Source: Pseudanabaena sp. PCC 6802
GTDB lineage: Bacteria > Cyanobacteriota > Cyanobacteriia > Pseudanabaenales > Pseudanabaenaceae
Length of the DNA stretch: 64,000 nucleotides
NCBI RefSeq assembly: GCF_000332175.1
Contig: NZ_KB235914.1
Coordinates: forward strand, 2,724,868-2,788,867
Direction: 5' to 3'
A program made the position numbers and the translations under genes. Of the stretch, positions 1 through 8,974 are shown piece after piece. Positions within the stretch are counted from its first letter, which is position 1. Every line of letters begins with the position of its first letter. Under the pieces are notes generated by a model. It had not been told where the DNA came from. It did not search any database and saw only the letters and a list, made by a program, of their open reading frames with translations.

Positions 1-969
1 GCAAACTTCGCTGTCGTACTGAAGGGATGGAATGGAAAACTTCCTGAAGGTGCAGAGCGTATTGAGTCACCTACCCCCTACGTTTGGATTATCGGACGTA
101 CCCAAACTAACGGGCCAAAAGACTACGAAGCAGTCCACAAGATACAAGACGGCTATATCGTCACACCGCTATCGCAGTGGGGACAGAAGTCCGAACCGGT
201 GAAGGCGGTCATTGACCCCAGCGTGGATATGAAAACACCGCCACTGGTGCAGGTTAACACCATGACTGCTGCCAATTACTTCAGCTACGGTGCAGAATTG
301 ATGAAGCTCCACCCACCACATATTACTGACTGGTCAATGGTTTCGCGATTGAGTCGCATCGGTATCATTCTGGGTGAAAGTTTTAACTTTGACAATGCTT
401 CTGCCACAGTTAAGGCGGCTCTAGATCGCGCTGTCGCAGACGGACTCCAATTAATGGAGGAGAAGTTCACAACATTGTCGCAGGTTGTGAATGGCTGGCA
501 GATGAATACCGATACGATGGGTGTTTATGGCAACTATTACCTGAAGCGTGCGATCGTGGCTATGATCGGCCTCGGTGCCAATCAGCCCCAAGATGCAATC
601 TATCCGTTGAATGTAGGCGATGCTGACGGGAAACCGATGGATGGAGCGAACAAGTACGTGCTGCACTTCCAGAAAGACGAACTGCCACCCGTAGAGGCAT
701 TCTGGTCGGTCACCATGTACGATGCCGAAGGTTTCCAGGTTGCCAACCAACTCGACCGCTTTGCGATCGGCGATCGCGACGACTTGAAATACAACGCCGA
801 CGGTTCGCTCGATATCTACATCCAGCACGAGTCTCCCGGCGCAGACAAGGAATCCAATTGGTTGCCGTCTCCCGCTCAGGATATGTTGGGCGTGACCATG
901 CGTCTATACGCACCTAAAGCACAGGTGCTGGATGGGCGCTGGGTTCCCCCCGTAATACGGCAGTCTTAA
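1..969 (+). CDS. DUF1254/DUF1214 family protein, 3' part (start lies outside the window)
   Basis: The reading frame is open from base 1 to the stop at 967-969, so this is a gene entering from the left; an internal GTG near 199 is not the true start. The fragment contains the end of a DUF1254 domain followed by a DUF1214 domain. Visible DUF1214 hallmarks are FWSVTMYD, then NQLDRFAIGDR, then DGSLDIYIQHESPG, NWLPSP and RLYAP, ending in a W-x-PP motif. Proteins of this family are secreted or periplasmic and of unknown biochemical function; the signal peptide would be in the missing 5' part. The next gene on the same strand is about 185 bases away, so co-transcription is not obvious. Confidence 0.85.
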   Translation, partial: ANFAVVLKGWNGKLPEGAERIESPTPYVWIIGRTQTNGPKDYEAVHKIQDGYIVTPLSQWGQKSEPVKAVIDPSVDMKTPPLVQVNTMTAANYFSYGAELMKLHPPHITDWSMVSRLSRIGIILGESFNFDNASATVKAALDRAVADGLQLMEEKFTTLSQVVNGWQMNTDTMGVYGNYYLKRAIVAMIGLGANQPQDAIYPLNVGDADGKPMDGANKYVLHFQKDELPPVEAFWSVTMYDAEGFQVANQLDRFAIGDRDDLKYNADGSLDIYIQHESPGADKESNWLPSPAQDMLGVTMRLYAPKAQVLDGRWVPPVIRQS

Positions 970-1154
970 CCGGGCGATCGCTCTAATGAAAAGGGGCGAT
1001 CGCATGGAACCAAGCGCCACAATACAGAGCAAATCCCATACCATTAGAAAAGAATATTCATTTTCTGAGAGGCCATGACCTACAACTTAACGTGGAAGTA
1101 TCAATTTCAGCAACGTTCTGGAAGCTGGAGGGGCTCAATTGCGGAGCATCGCAA

Positions 1155-1823
1155 ATGAACGAGAACGAACCGCCCCAAATACTTCATATTGAGCCGCGTT
1201 GGCCTGTTGCCCTTACAATCCTCGTGGTACTGGGTTTGCTGGTGGTGCTACCCGATCGCATCAGACTGTTCCCTGCCTGGTTTGTCAACTTCGCCGCGAT
1301 CGCGATACTGGTATCGATAACGGCTGTCCCGCTGACCGGCGCAACAGCACGGTGGCGAAGTATCGAGCGCACGATCATGCTGTTCTTCATCGTGGTTGTG
1401 GGGAGCGGAACGATCGTGGGTATGGCATCTCTGATCCGAGAAATGGTGATTCGATCGAAGGCAATCGACGGACTCCTACTTCTTTCTTCAAGCGTTGGTA
1501 TGTGGATCTCCAACGTCCTCACGTTCTCCCTGCTGTACTGGCAGATCGATCGCGGCGGGCCTGAAGCTCGGATGAATGACGCAGGCAAAAGACCGGATTG
1601 GCTGTTTCTCCAAACGGGCACTCCTGAGGGTGTACCGCCCGACTGGCGACCCACGTTCGTCGATTACCTATATCTGGCATTCTCAACGGCAATGGCGTTC
1701 AGCCCTACCGATGCTATGCCACTGACATCGCGCACCAAGATTATGGTTATGATTGAAAGCTCGATCTCTCTTGCGACGATCGTCGTGGTCGCGGCGCGCG
1801 CAATCAGCATTCTCGGCAATTAG
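1155..1823 (+). CDS. DUF1345-like integral membrane protein
   Basis: About 222 residues with five to six hydrophobic segments: near the N-terminus after IEPRWP, then FPAWFVNFAAIAILVSI, ERTIMLFFIVVVGSG, the GLLLLSSSVGMWISN region, YLYLAFSTAMAFSPTD and a last segment before the C-terminus. The motif around YLYLAFSTAMAFSPTDAMPL followed by a final helix resembles DUF1345 membrane proteins. I chose the ATG at 1155 because a GGAG lies about nine bases upstream and the protein then begins just ahead of the first helix; an in-frame ATG at 1092 would add 21 unconvincing residues. Function is unknown. Confidence 0.7.
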   Translation: MNENEPPQILHIEPRWPVALTILVVLGLLVVLPDRIRLFPAWFVNFAAIAILVSITAVPLTGATARWRSIERTIMLFFIVVVGSGTIVGMASLIREMVIRSKAIDGLLLLSSSVGMWISNVLTFSLLYWQIDRGGPEARMNDAGKRPDWLFLQTGTPEGVPPDWRPTFVDYLYLAFSTAMAFSPTDAMPLTSRTKIMVMIESSISLATIVVVAARAISILGN

Positions 1824-1915
1824 GCTGAAGCATAGTGTTTATCGTGCTGAAAAACAGCAGCGTAACTAATACCAATTTAAGTTGTTATTGATAATACTTC
1901 CCCCCGGAGAAAGAC

Positions 1916-2596
1916 ATGAAGCCAGAAAAACCCTCGACCCGCGTACGCCAAAAAGCACCAAAGGCTGCTGCGATCGCCGGTATCGTGTTTTCGGTTCTGC
2001 TGATCGTCAGTCTGTCGCTCATTTTGATTTCCCTTCCTGCCAATCCGCGTGAGGGTGGGGATTGGCTTTCCACCAGTAGAAACACCATCCTCCTGGCACT
2101 CAATCTGGTACCCTTCACAGGCATTGCTTTCCTGTGGTTCATCGGCGTAATGCGCGATTACCTGGGGGAGAATGAAGATCGGTTCTTTGCCACCGTCTTT
2201 CTTGGCAGCGGACTGTTATTTCTCGCCATGCTGTTCTCCTTTGGGGCGCTGGCGGGGAGCCTCATTTTACTTTACTTATCCCAAACAAATCCTCTGTCAG
2301 CGTCCGGCTTGTACGACCTTGGCTTTACTACTGCACGCGAGATTCTGAATAACTACGGGATCAAGATGGCAGGTGTATTTATGATTTCGACCAGCACTCT
2401 ATTTATCCGTACCCAGGCGATTCCCCGTTGGATGGCTTTGCTGGGCTACGCTTTGGCGGCGCTTATGCTGCTGAGAGTCGCCCATATCGATCGCTTGGCC
2501 TGGCCCGTCCTGGGCTTTCCGACATGGGTACTCATGATTAGCGTACATATCTTGATGGACAACTACCGCAAAAAAGCAGAGGCTGAGTCGCTATAG
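1916..2596 (+). CDS. Predicted six-helix membrane protein of unknown function
   Basis: 226 residues, start preceded by a GGAGA ribosome-binding site. The sequence has a basic N-terminal tail, then about six hydrophobic segments (around residues 20-45, 60-80, 95-120, 145-165, 175-195 and 200-220) and ends in a charged tail. Between helices 1 and 2 it carries a polar loop with GGDWLSTSRN. I do not recognise a named family with confidence; it resembles small multi-pass proteins annotated as hypothetical. It follows the DUF1345-like gene on the same strand after about 90 bases, so the two membrane proteins may be expressed together. Confidence 0.65.
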   Translation: MKPEKPSTRVRQKAPKAAAIAGIVFSVLLIVSLSLILISLPANPREGGDWLSTSRNTILLALNLVPFTGIAFLWFIGVMRDYLGENEDRFFATVFLGSGLLFLAMLFSFGALAGSLILLYLSQTNPLSASGLYDLGFTTAREILNNYGIKMAGVFMISTSTLFIRTQAIPRWMALLGYALAALMLLRVAHIDRLAWPVLGFPTWVLMISVHILMDNYRKKAEAESL

Positions 2597-2930
2597 TTCC
2601 GATCGATATGACGCTGCTGGAATTGCCTTGAGATGTTAAGTATTATTTCCCTCGCATGAATAAAAGCACAAAAACGCTCTAATTTAGTGTTATTAGCAAA
2701 AAAGGAGGAATTCTCAGTTAATAGTGGGTTTAGTATCTTTTACATAAGATCGTACCAAATCCCGTTTAGTTACCCCCTTTTACTTGAAGTCCGCACAGGT
2801 GGACTTTGCTCGTGTAGCTGCGACTTTCAGTCGCCATGCCATATTAGGGATAATTAATGCGGATGCAATATTAGGGATAGTTAATGCGGATTTTGTATCA
2901 AACCGGAAAATTCAAAAAATCTAAGGAATC
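2597..2930 (+). other. 334-bp gene-free stretch holding a dispersed repeat
   Basis: No convincing gene. The left part is AT-rich. From about 2755 it contains one copy of the double-hairpin dispersed repeat described separately, ending in two near-identical direct repeats of about 20 bases (ATTAGGGATARTTAATGCGGAT) just before the next gene. Confidence 0.6.
2755..2896 (+). repeat. Double-hairpin dispersed repeat, copy a
   Basis: The order of blocks is CAAATCCCG, TTACTTGAAG, hairpin 1 (GTCCGC-ACAG-GTGGAC), TTTGCTCGTGTAGC, hairpin 2 (GCGACT-TTC-AGTCGC), a CATGCCATATTAGGGATAATT block and AATGCGGAT. The same order of blocks recurs inverted at 52926-53041 and in decayed form at 24701-24817, with a fragment at 25271-25304. 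All copies lie between genes. The tail block is duplicated in this copy. Confidence 0.75.
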
Positions 2931-3362
2931 ATGAAGTTCTCAATTAAATGCTCGATCGGCGCGATCGCCGCTACCACAGCAATATTCACAGCAACAGCAC
3001 TGCCATCAACTGTATCAGCAGCTAATACAAAAGCCAAAGAATGTCAGCTTATAAGTGACACAGTCGTTCAGGCTAATTTCAAAGTCAACAACTTAGAAAA
3101 ACCATCGCAAGAGATAAAATTCTTCAACACGCTGGCTGAGAATCTCAAAAGCGTTCCGCTAACAGATGCCCAACTACAAATCTTGAGAGATGTTCTGGTA
3201 GCCGAACTAAACGATCGCGCCGAGCTTTGGCAAAAAGCGATTCCAATCCTGGCTAAGGGCGATCGCAAACAACTTGAGATAATCAAGACTCGCATCGATC
3301 TCAAGCGCAAGAATGGCAGAGCTATGGCGGAAATGTTCAACGAATACTGTTTTGGCAGTTAA
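2931..3362 (+). CDS. Small secreted protein of unknown function
   Basis: 143 residues. The N-terminus is a clear Sec signal peptide: basic MKFSIK, a hydrophobic stretch with GAIAATTAIFTATALP, and a probable cleavage after VSA-A near residue 30. The mature part is helical and charged, with two cysteines (one early in EC, one in the last six residues) that could form a disulphide across the domain. No family recognised. It is transcribed toward the DUF1400 hydrolase but is separated from it by about 80 bases. Confidence 0.65.
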   Translation: MKFSIKCSIGAIAATTAIFTATALPSTVSAANTKAKECQLISDTVVQANFKVNNLEKPSQEIKFFNTLAENLKSVPLTDAQLQILRDVLVAELNDRAELWQKAIPILAKGDRKQLEIIKTRIDLKRKNGRAMAEMFNEYCFGS

Positions 3363-3445
3363 GCGATTTCTGTCCATTATTAATGATTAATGCCACACTC
3401 TATGTTCCAAATATTGCTGAGAAAAAACATGCTATTCTATGAAAG

Positions 3446-5209
3446 ATGTTTTCCAAAAATCATAAGGGCAGGTTTGAGGCTATGGGGGTAGATTTGCAAA
3501 AAACTAACGAATTGAAGCAGCGATCGAGCGCCATAAAGCGAACTAACCCCTTTACAACCCACAATTTTTTTGGGGGTGTCGCGTTCGGGGTGCTTGCTTC
3601 CACTCTTATGACCGCTGCGCCAGTTCGAGCCGCTGAGAAATTATTTTTGACATTCGGCCCGTTTAAATTATCCCTAAGAGTTAGTTCTTTAGAAACCTTT
3701 GCGAAAGAAGGTAAAATCGATCGAGATTTAGCATTCTATTTAGGTAGAGCGACCCCGGAACAGCAAGCTCTATTTCGTAAAGCCCTCACGGAACCGATAA
3801 AAGCTAGCCCCGTACTATTATCTCGCCTCTTTTACTCGGGAATTGGAGAAGCTATCCTGACTCGCATTGGCAAAGGAGTTACGTTGGAGGGTGGGCTGAA
3901 TGGGAAATACGGCATGCGAGCCGCGATAGTGCTGGCTGCTTTCGAGCCTGAAGGTTTGACCATGCTGAATTTCTTTAAAAAGTTCCCAACCAATATCCAA
4001 TTCCAAGGAGAACACATATTGGCAGCTACGGAATTCGCTGAGAAATTAGTGAGAGCAACCGAACTGCTTACTGTGGAAATGAAGCAATTGTCCTCCCGCG
4101 AGGCAGCTTCTGAGCCTTCCACGGATTTCGCAAAAATGCCAGATCTCCGCCAACCTGGCTCGTTTGGAGTGCAGCCCAAACAAACTTGGGTTCTCAAGGA
4201 TAGCAGCCGCGATCGCCAGTTTTATGTCGATGTCTATAAACCTCAGAGCTGGCGCTCTGGGAAAACTCCTGTCGTGGTGTTCTCGCATGGATTTTCTTCT
4301 AGACCAGAGGATTTTGGTGACGCGGCAGAACATTTGGCTTCCTATGGCTATGTCGTGGTTCTTCCCCAGCATCCCGGCAGCGATATCAGTCGGATGAAGG
4401 CATTCCTGCAAGGGTTTCACAGAAACACCTTTGATGTGAATGAATTTATTAACCGTCCCAAGGATATCAGCTACACGATTGACGAACTCGAACGTCGCAA
4501 TCAATCGGAATTTCAAGGACAGCTCAATTTAGAATCTGTAGGTGTAGCGGGTCACTCCTTTGGCGGCTCTACGGCTTTCGCGATCGCTGGTGCCGTGATT
4601 GATTTCGAGAATTTGGAAAATGAATGCAATCGGCCATTCGGCGGTCTCAACACTTCTCTGCTACTTCAGTGTCGGGCTCTAGAGTTACCCCGCCAAATCT
4701 ACGATCTCCGCGATCGACGTGTTAGCGCTGTCTTTGTCGTAAACCCTGTGAATAGCAGTATCTTCGGACGTTCGGGACTGAGTAAGATTCAAATCCCCCT
4801 ATTTATAGCAGGAGGAAATTACGACCCCGCCACGCCCTTTGTCCTCGAACAGGGTCGCGTTTTCCCCTGGTTGAAGACATCCGATAAATATTTGGCAATG
4901 GTAGAAGGACAGGCTCATGTTGACTTCTCCCAGTTGGATGCTGGCATAAAGTATACAATTGAGTCCTTTGACAAGATCGCCCTACCAAGTCCGGATCTAA
5001 TTCATAACTATAGGGATAGCCTGGCGGCGGCATTTTTTGGGACTTACCTCGATAAGCAAGAAGATTACAAACCCTATCTCCAGTCTGCCTATGCCGCATA
5101 TCTCAGTCAAGGGCAGGAATTTAAACTCTTTCTAATTAGCGCTCCTTCGGCAGACAAGTTAGGTCAAACCATTGATGACTTTAGGCGTAAGTACAACTTT
5201 AACTCTTAA
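3446..5209 (+). CDS. Secreted alpha/beta hydrolase with N-terminal DUF1400 domain
   Basis: 587 residues. After a long positively charged leader and a hydrophobic signal segment (cleavage probably after APVRAA) comes a DUF1400 region (about residues 65-200), a domain typical of cyanobacterial hydrolases, then a platelet-activating-factor-acetylhydrolase/dienelactone-hydrolase-like fold. The nucleophile elbow GHSFGG places Ser371. A plausible acid is Asp460 (NYDPATP) and the base His491 (GQAHVDF). HGFSSRPEDF supplies the oxyanion loop. Together these predict a periplasmic or surface esterase or lipase; the substrate is unknown. A second in-frame ATG at 3482 is an alternative start and would shorten the leader by 12 residues. 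Confidence 0.85.
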   Translation: MFSKNHKGRFEAMGVDLQKTNELKQRSSAIKRTNPFTTHNFFGGVAFGVLASTLMTAAPVRAAEKLFLTFGPFKLSLRVSSLETFAKEGKIDRDLAFYLGRATPEQQALFRKALTEPIKASPVLLSRLFYSGIGEAILTRIGKGVTLEGGLNGKYGMRAAIVLAAFEPEGLTMLNFFKKFPTNIQFQGEHILAATEFAEKLVRATELLTVEMKQLSSREAASEPSTDFAKMPDLRQPGSFGVQPKQTWVLKDSSRDRQFYVDVYKPQSWRSGKTPVVVFSHGFSSRPEDFGDAAEHLASYGYVVVLPQHPGSDISRMKAFLQGFHRNTFDVNEFINRPKDISYTIDELERRNQSEFQGQLNLESVGVAGHSFGGSTAFAIAGAVIDFENLENECNRPFGGLNTSLLLQCRALELPRQIYDLRDRRVSAVFVVNPVNSSIFGRSGLSKIQIPLFIAGGNYDPATPFVLEQGRVFPWLKTSDKYLAMVEGQAHVDFSQLDAGIKYTIESFDKIALPSPDLIHNYRDSLAAAFFGTYLDKQEDYKPYLQSAYAAYLSQGQEFKLFLISAPSADKLGQTIDDFRRKYNFNS

Positions 5210-5265
5210 GCGCATCTCTTTTCTTCCCAACTGCTTAATTAAGCTTTATTCAGTTATATAAAGTC

Positions 5266-6576
5266 ATGCCTAAATCATTACAGCAGCTTGCCCTATTTAC
5301 TACTCTATCTCAAATTGCTTGGAGCCTTCCTTGCGTACTGGCGCAAAGTGCTTTGGCCAACCCACTCGAAGCGACATCTCCTACTAACTTTTTACAGAAG
5401 CCTCCCCAAGATAGCACAATCTTAAGCGATCGCCGTTCAGAAGTTCCTGATTCTATTGCTCCTGATGAGAGATTCGATCCTACGCTCGATTTCGAGGAGT
5501 TGCTAGCAGACTCCTTCGCGGAAATGCCTGTAGCAGATAATCCCTATCTCTCCTGTCCCACTTCGACTTCTACGAACGATTCGATCGCATCTCAACCATT
5601 GCCAACTAGAGAAAGAGAAATTACTGAAAATACGTCTCCTCCTATTTCCTGCGTCGCGAACCTCACAAGCGTGCTGACATCTGTAGATTCTCTCAAGACG
5701 GAACGAGGCTTGGCGACACCTACATTCGCATCTCCAATTACTCAAGAGAACGCTCAAGGGAATGCGTTAGATAGCCCCAAGCCCTCTCCAAGCCCGACTA
5801 CTAGCGATACAGCAGAGACATCCATTACGGATAAATCAGCCCCTGCCGATACGGAAAACCTGGCGAAAGCGGCGCAGAACCCAATTGCCAGCCTGATTAG
5901 CCTACCGTTTCAGTATAATTTTAACTTTGGTATTGGTCCCCATGACCGCACGCAGTACATTTTGAACGTCCAGCCAGTGATTCCAACCTCATTAAGTGAT
6001 GACTGGTTGTTGGTTTCGCGCATTATTACGCCAATCCTGCTCCAGCCGATAGGGACTGATGCTTCTACATTTGGGCTGGGGGATTTGAACCCCACCTTCT
6101 TTTTCGTCCCGAAGGTTCCTGGCAATCTCAACTGGGGAATAGGTCCGGTGCTTTTACTGCCTACCGCAACCGATCGCTCCTTAGGGACTGGTAAATGGGG
6201 TATTGGACCGTCTGCTGTTGTAGTTTGGAGTCCGGGGCAATGGGTGATTGGCGCATTGGCAAATCAAATCTGGTCGGTTGCGGGCGATTCCAGCCGCCCC
6301 GATGTCAGCCAGTTTTTGTTTCAGCCATTCATCAATTACAACCTGCCAGATGGTTGGTATCTCTCATTCGCCCCCATTATTACCGCAAATTGGAACGCTT
6401 CTGCAGGTAACCAATGGACAGTTCCCTTAGGGGGCGGCTTTGGGAGGGTATTTCGGATTGACAAGCAACCGGTGAACGTAAGTTTAGTAGCATTCTGGAA
6501 TGCCATCAAACCTGAATTTGGTGCAGATTGGCAGATTCGCTTCCAATTTACACTCCTCTTTCCTGGTGGGGGGTAG
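5266..6576 (+). CDS. Secreted protein: variable N-terminal half plus neuromedin-U/porin-like beta-barrel
   Basis: 436 residues. Signal peptide (cleavage near ALA-N, about residue 28), then a low-complexity Ser/Thr/Pro-rich region to about residue 210, then a beta-rich C-terminal domain beginning ASLISLPFQYNFNFG. The repeated amphipathic strands, the GIGPVLLLPTATD element and the terminal phenylalanine-containing strand (QIRFQFTLLF) match outer-membrane transporter-like proteins that automatic pipelines call 'neuromedin U'. The N-terminal half (motifs FEELLADS, NPYLSCPTSTS, TSPPISCVA) is closely shared with the next gene, whose barrel is different. Probably an outer-membrane protein; substrate unknown. 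Confidence 0.7.
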   Translation: MPKSLQQLALFTTLSQIAWSLPCVLAQSALANPLEATSPTNFLQKPPQDSTILSDRRSEVPDSIAPDERFDPTLDFEELLADSFAEMPVADNPYLSCPTSTSTNDSIASQPLPTREREITENTSPPISCVANLTSVLTSVDSLKTERGLATPTFASPITQENAQGNALDSPKPSPSPTTSDTAETSITDKSAPADTENLAKAAQNPIASLISLPFQYNFNFGIGPHDRTQYILNVQPVIPTSLSDDWLLVSRIITPILLQPIGTDASTFGLGDLNPTFFFVPKVPGNLNWGIGPVLLLPTATDRSLGTGKWGIGPSAVVVWSPGQWVIGALANQIWSVAGDSSRPDVSQFLFQPFINYNLPDGWYLSFAPIITANWNASAGNQWTVPLGGGFGRVFRIDKQPVNVSLVAFWNAIKPEFGADWQIRFQFTLLFPGGG

Positions 6577-6670
6577 TATATTCATAAGGTTATGGCGTAG
6601 AATATTAACGGAAGACAAAGGGGATAGGTTTACACTAGCACCAACAAAATTTATTGAGGAGACACAGGTC

Positions 6671-7999
6671 ATGTTTAAGCGCTTGCAGCATCTTTTCTTA
6701 TCAATCCCATTGTCTCAAATCGCCTTGGGCTGCCTGCTGACAACTAGTGCGATCGCCAACCCAATTCCAACCACATCTCCGCACGATCGAGTAAATACTT
6801 CTCAGGAAACTCCTAACGTCAGCGATCGCCTGGCTCTAGAAGTTCCTAATTCTATTGCTCCCGATCGAAGCGTTGATGCTCCTCTCAATTTCGAGGAGTT
6901 GCTAGCAGACTCGCTCGCAGATATGCCCATAGCGGAAAATCCCTATCTTACATGCCCAACTTCAACCTCCGCGCATGATTCAAACACATCACAGCCATTA
7001 CCGATTAGAGAAGGAGAAGCTACAGACAATACGTCTCCTCCTATTTCGTGCGTCGCTCACCTCACAAGCGCACCGACATCTTTAGAGTCTCTCAAGAAAG
7101 AGCAAGACACGACATTACCTGCATTCGCATCTCCGGTTGCCCAGGAGAATACCCAGAAAAGCCCCCAAGAAAACCCCCAAGAAAACCCCCAAGATAGCCT
7201 GCCAAAATCCTCTCCAACCCAGACCGCCAGCGATGTGGCAAAACCTGCTGACGACAGCAATCGATGGCACGTTAAATTTCAACCCTACTTTATCCTTCCC
7301 TTCAGTACCTACGGTACGACTACAATCGGGAATCGCTCCGTCGACTTCAATCTCAGTCTCGGTCAAGTACTTAGCAATCTAGACTTTGCTATCTACGGTC
7401 GCCTCGAAACATGGAACAATAACTTAGGCTTTATTGTTGACGCATCTTATCAAAAACTAGGTAGAGTTGCTAGCACTAGCATTCGCCAGACTACGCTTGC
7501 TGCAAGTGCCAGTTTTAGCCAGGGCATCTACGATTTTGCAGTCAGCTATCACTTTGGCGATCCCGCTCAATACAGCTTGCCCGACAAACCATCGAATAGG
7601 TCTTTCCCCCTATACTGGTTCGAACCAATTCTGGGCGTTCGCCTCAACAGTCTAGATGCCAGTATTGATGCTAGTTTAGACTTTGGACGATTTGATCGGA
7701 ATTTTCAGAGAACGGTTAGTAGCGGACGAACCTGGCTCGAACCCACGATTGGAGCAAAATTAGGAGTGCAGGTTTCCGATCCCGTCATCCTATGGTTGCG
7801 CGGCGATATTTCTGGTTTTGGTCTAGCAGGCAATCCGAATCTAAGCTGGAACGTTATAGCTGGAGCAGACTGGTGGATTTCTCCCACCACTTCGCTTCAG
7901 ATTGCTTACCGATTTTATGAAATCAATTATGGCAATAATGACCTCAGATTCAAATTAGGATATAATGGACCATTTATCGGCGTGACGTTCAATTTTTAA
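6671..7999 (+). CDS. Secreted protein sharing its N-terminal half with the upstream gene but ending in a different beta-barrel
   Basis: 442 residues from the ATG at 6671, chosen because GAGGAGA lies about ten bases upstream and a signal peptide (MFKRLQ, hydrophobic core, AIA-N) follows directly. Residues to about 190 parallel the previous protein motif for motif (SDR, IAPD, NFEELLADSLADMP, NPYLTCPTSTS, TSPPISCVA, FASPVAQEN), then comes a QENPQEN repeat. The C-terminal domain (WHVKFQPYFILPFSTYGTTT onward) is an outer-membrane barrel, about 230 residues with a terminal FIGVTFNF strand, not alignable by eye to the barrel of the previous gene. Likely outer-membrane located. Confidence 0.75.
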   Translation: MFKRLQHLFLSIPLSQIALGCLLTTSAIANPIPTTSPHDRVNTSQETPNVSDRLALEVPNSIAPDRSVDAPLNFEELLADSLADMPIAENPYLTCPTSTSAHDSNTSQPLPIREGEATDNTSPPISCVAHLTSAPTSLESLKKEQDTTLPAFASPVAQENTQKSPQENPQENPQDSLPKSSPTQTASDVAKPADDSNRWHVKFQPYFILPFSTYGTTTIGNRSVDFNLSLGQVLSNLDFAIYGRLETWNNNLGFIVDASYQKLGRVASTSIRQTTLAASASFSQGIYDFAVSYHFGDPAQYSLPDKPSNRSFPLYWFEPILGVRLNSLDASIDASLDFGRFDRNFQRTVSSGRTWLEPTIGAKLGVQVSDPVILWLRGDISGFGLAGNPNLSWNVIAGADWWISPTTSLQIAYRFYEINYGNNDLRFKLGYNGPFIGVTFNF

Positions 8000-8154
8000 A
8001 AGCATTCAAACTCTTCAAGCAAACTGCTGAAGTGGAATAAGCTACCCTTTGTTTCCTTGCTTCAATAAATTGGCCTGAGTATTCCCGATCGGAAGGGCTG
8101 ATAATAGACTAAGTTGATAATGTTGGATTTTAACTATTTATCCCTCCCTCTACT

Positions 8155-8946
8155 ATGAAAGAAACCCTCATGAAAATTCAAACCTCCCGCATTTTATTGC
8201 TTTTATTTACTGCTTGTATGGCAACGATCGCGATTCCCCTGAGAACTTTGGCCCAAAGCGCACCGGAATCCCCTATCTTCCCTAACGAGGAAGCAGAAGC
8301 GATCCTGAAAAAAGCTTGCGATACATTAAGAACAAAGCAGGCTTTTACCGTTGATGTCGATATTACTTACGATAACGTACTGGATTCCGGCGAGAAAGTT
8401 CAGTACAGTGCCTTTCAGCAACTATCGGTAAAACGCCCTAACCAGCTCAGGGCAGACTACACTGGTGACGAACGCCACAGCAGTTTCTACTACGATGGCA
8501 AAACTTTCTCGTTACTAGCAAAGAAAGCGAATTTGTATGCCACCAGACCCGCACCTGCCACCATCGACGCGGCGATCGCTGAAATCGAAGAAAAGTATGA
8601 CGTTACTATTCCTCTCTCTAAATTGGTGGTTAGCGATCCTTGCAGTGAGATCGCTCCCAATATCAAGAAGTCTACATACATTGGGTTCGATATGGTAAAT
8701 AGAGTTCCCAGCTATCACTTCCTATTTACTGGCGAGGAAAAGGACTTCCAGGTTTGGATTAGCGACGAAGCCGAACCCGTACCTCAAAAACTTGTGATTA
8801 CATACAAAGAGCTGCCTGGTGCGCCGCAGTATACGGCAATTTTTTCTAATTGGAATTTCAAACCGCAGATCTCTGCCAACACATTTAGCTTTACTCCACC
8901 CGCAGGCACTGGCAAAATCGAATTCCTTCCTTCCGAACTTAAGTAA
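8155..8946 (+). CDS. DUF2092 family periplasmic protein
   Basis: 263 residues; the ATG at 8170 (MKIQTS) is an alternative start that gives a cleaner signal peptide with cleavage after TLAQS. The mature domain has the DUF2092 pattern: an N-terminal helix ending in ACDTLRTKQAFTVDVDITYD, a strand-turn with KRPNQLRADYTGDERHSSFYYDGKTFSL, a central YATRPAPATIDAAI helix and C-terminal strands with VPQKLVITYKELPGAPQYTA and NTFSFTPPAG. The fold is the half-barrel seen in LolA and RseB, which bind hydrophobic ligands, so lipid or lipoprotein binding in the periplasm is a reasonable inference. The next gene starts 28 bases downstream, suggesting an operon. Confidence 0.85.
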   Translation: MKETLMKIQTSRILLLLFTACMATIAIPLRTLAQSAPESPIFPNEEAEAILKKACDTLRTKQAFTVDVDITYDNVLDSGEKVQYSAFQQLSVKRPNQLRADYTGDERHSSFYYDGKTFSLLAKKANLYATRPAPATIDAAIAEIEEKYDVTIPLSKLVVSDPCSEIAPNIKKSTYIGFDMVNRVPSYHFLFTGEEKDFQVWISDEAEPVPQKLVITYKELPGAPQYTAIFSNWNFKPQISANTFSFTPPAGTGKIEFLPSELK

Positions 8947-8974
8947 TACCACCCAGCAATAAACTAATAAGACG

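Noticed and set aside
7057-7366. Minus-strand frames inside the second barrel gene (for example with GFSWGFSWGF)
   Set aside because: Shadows of the CAAGAAAACCCC repeat that encodes QENPQEN on the plus strand.
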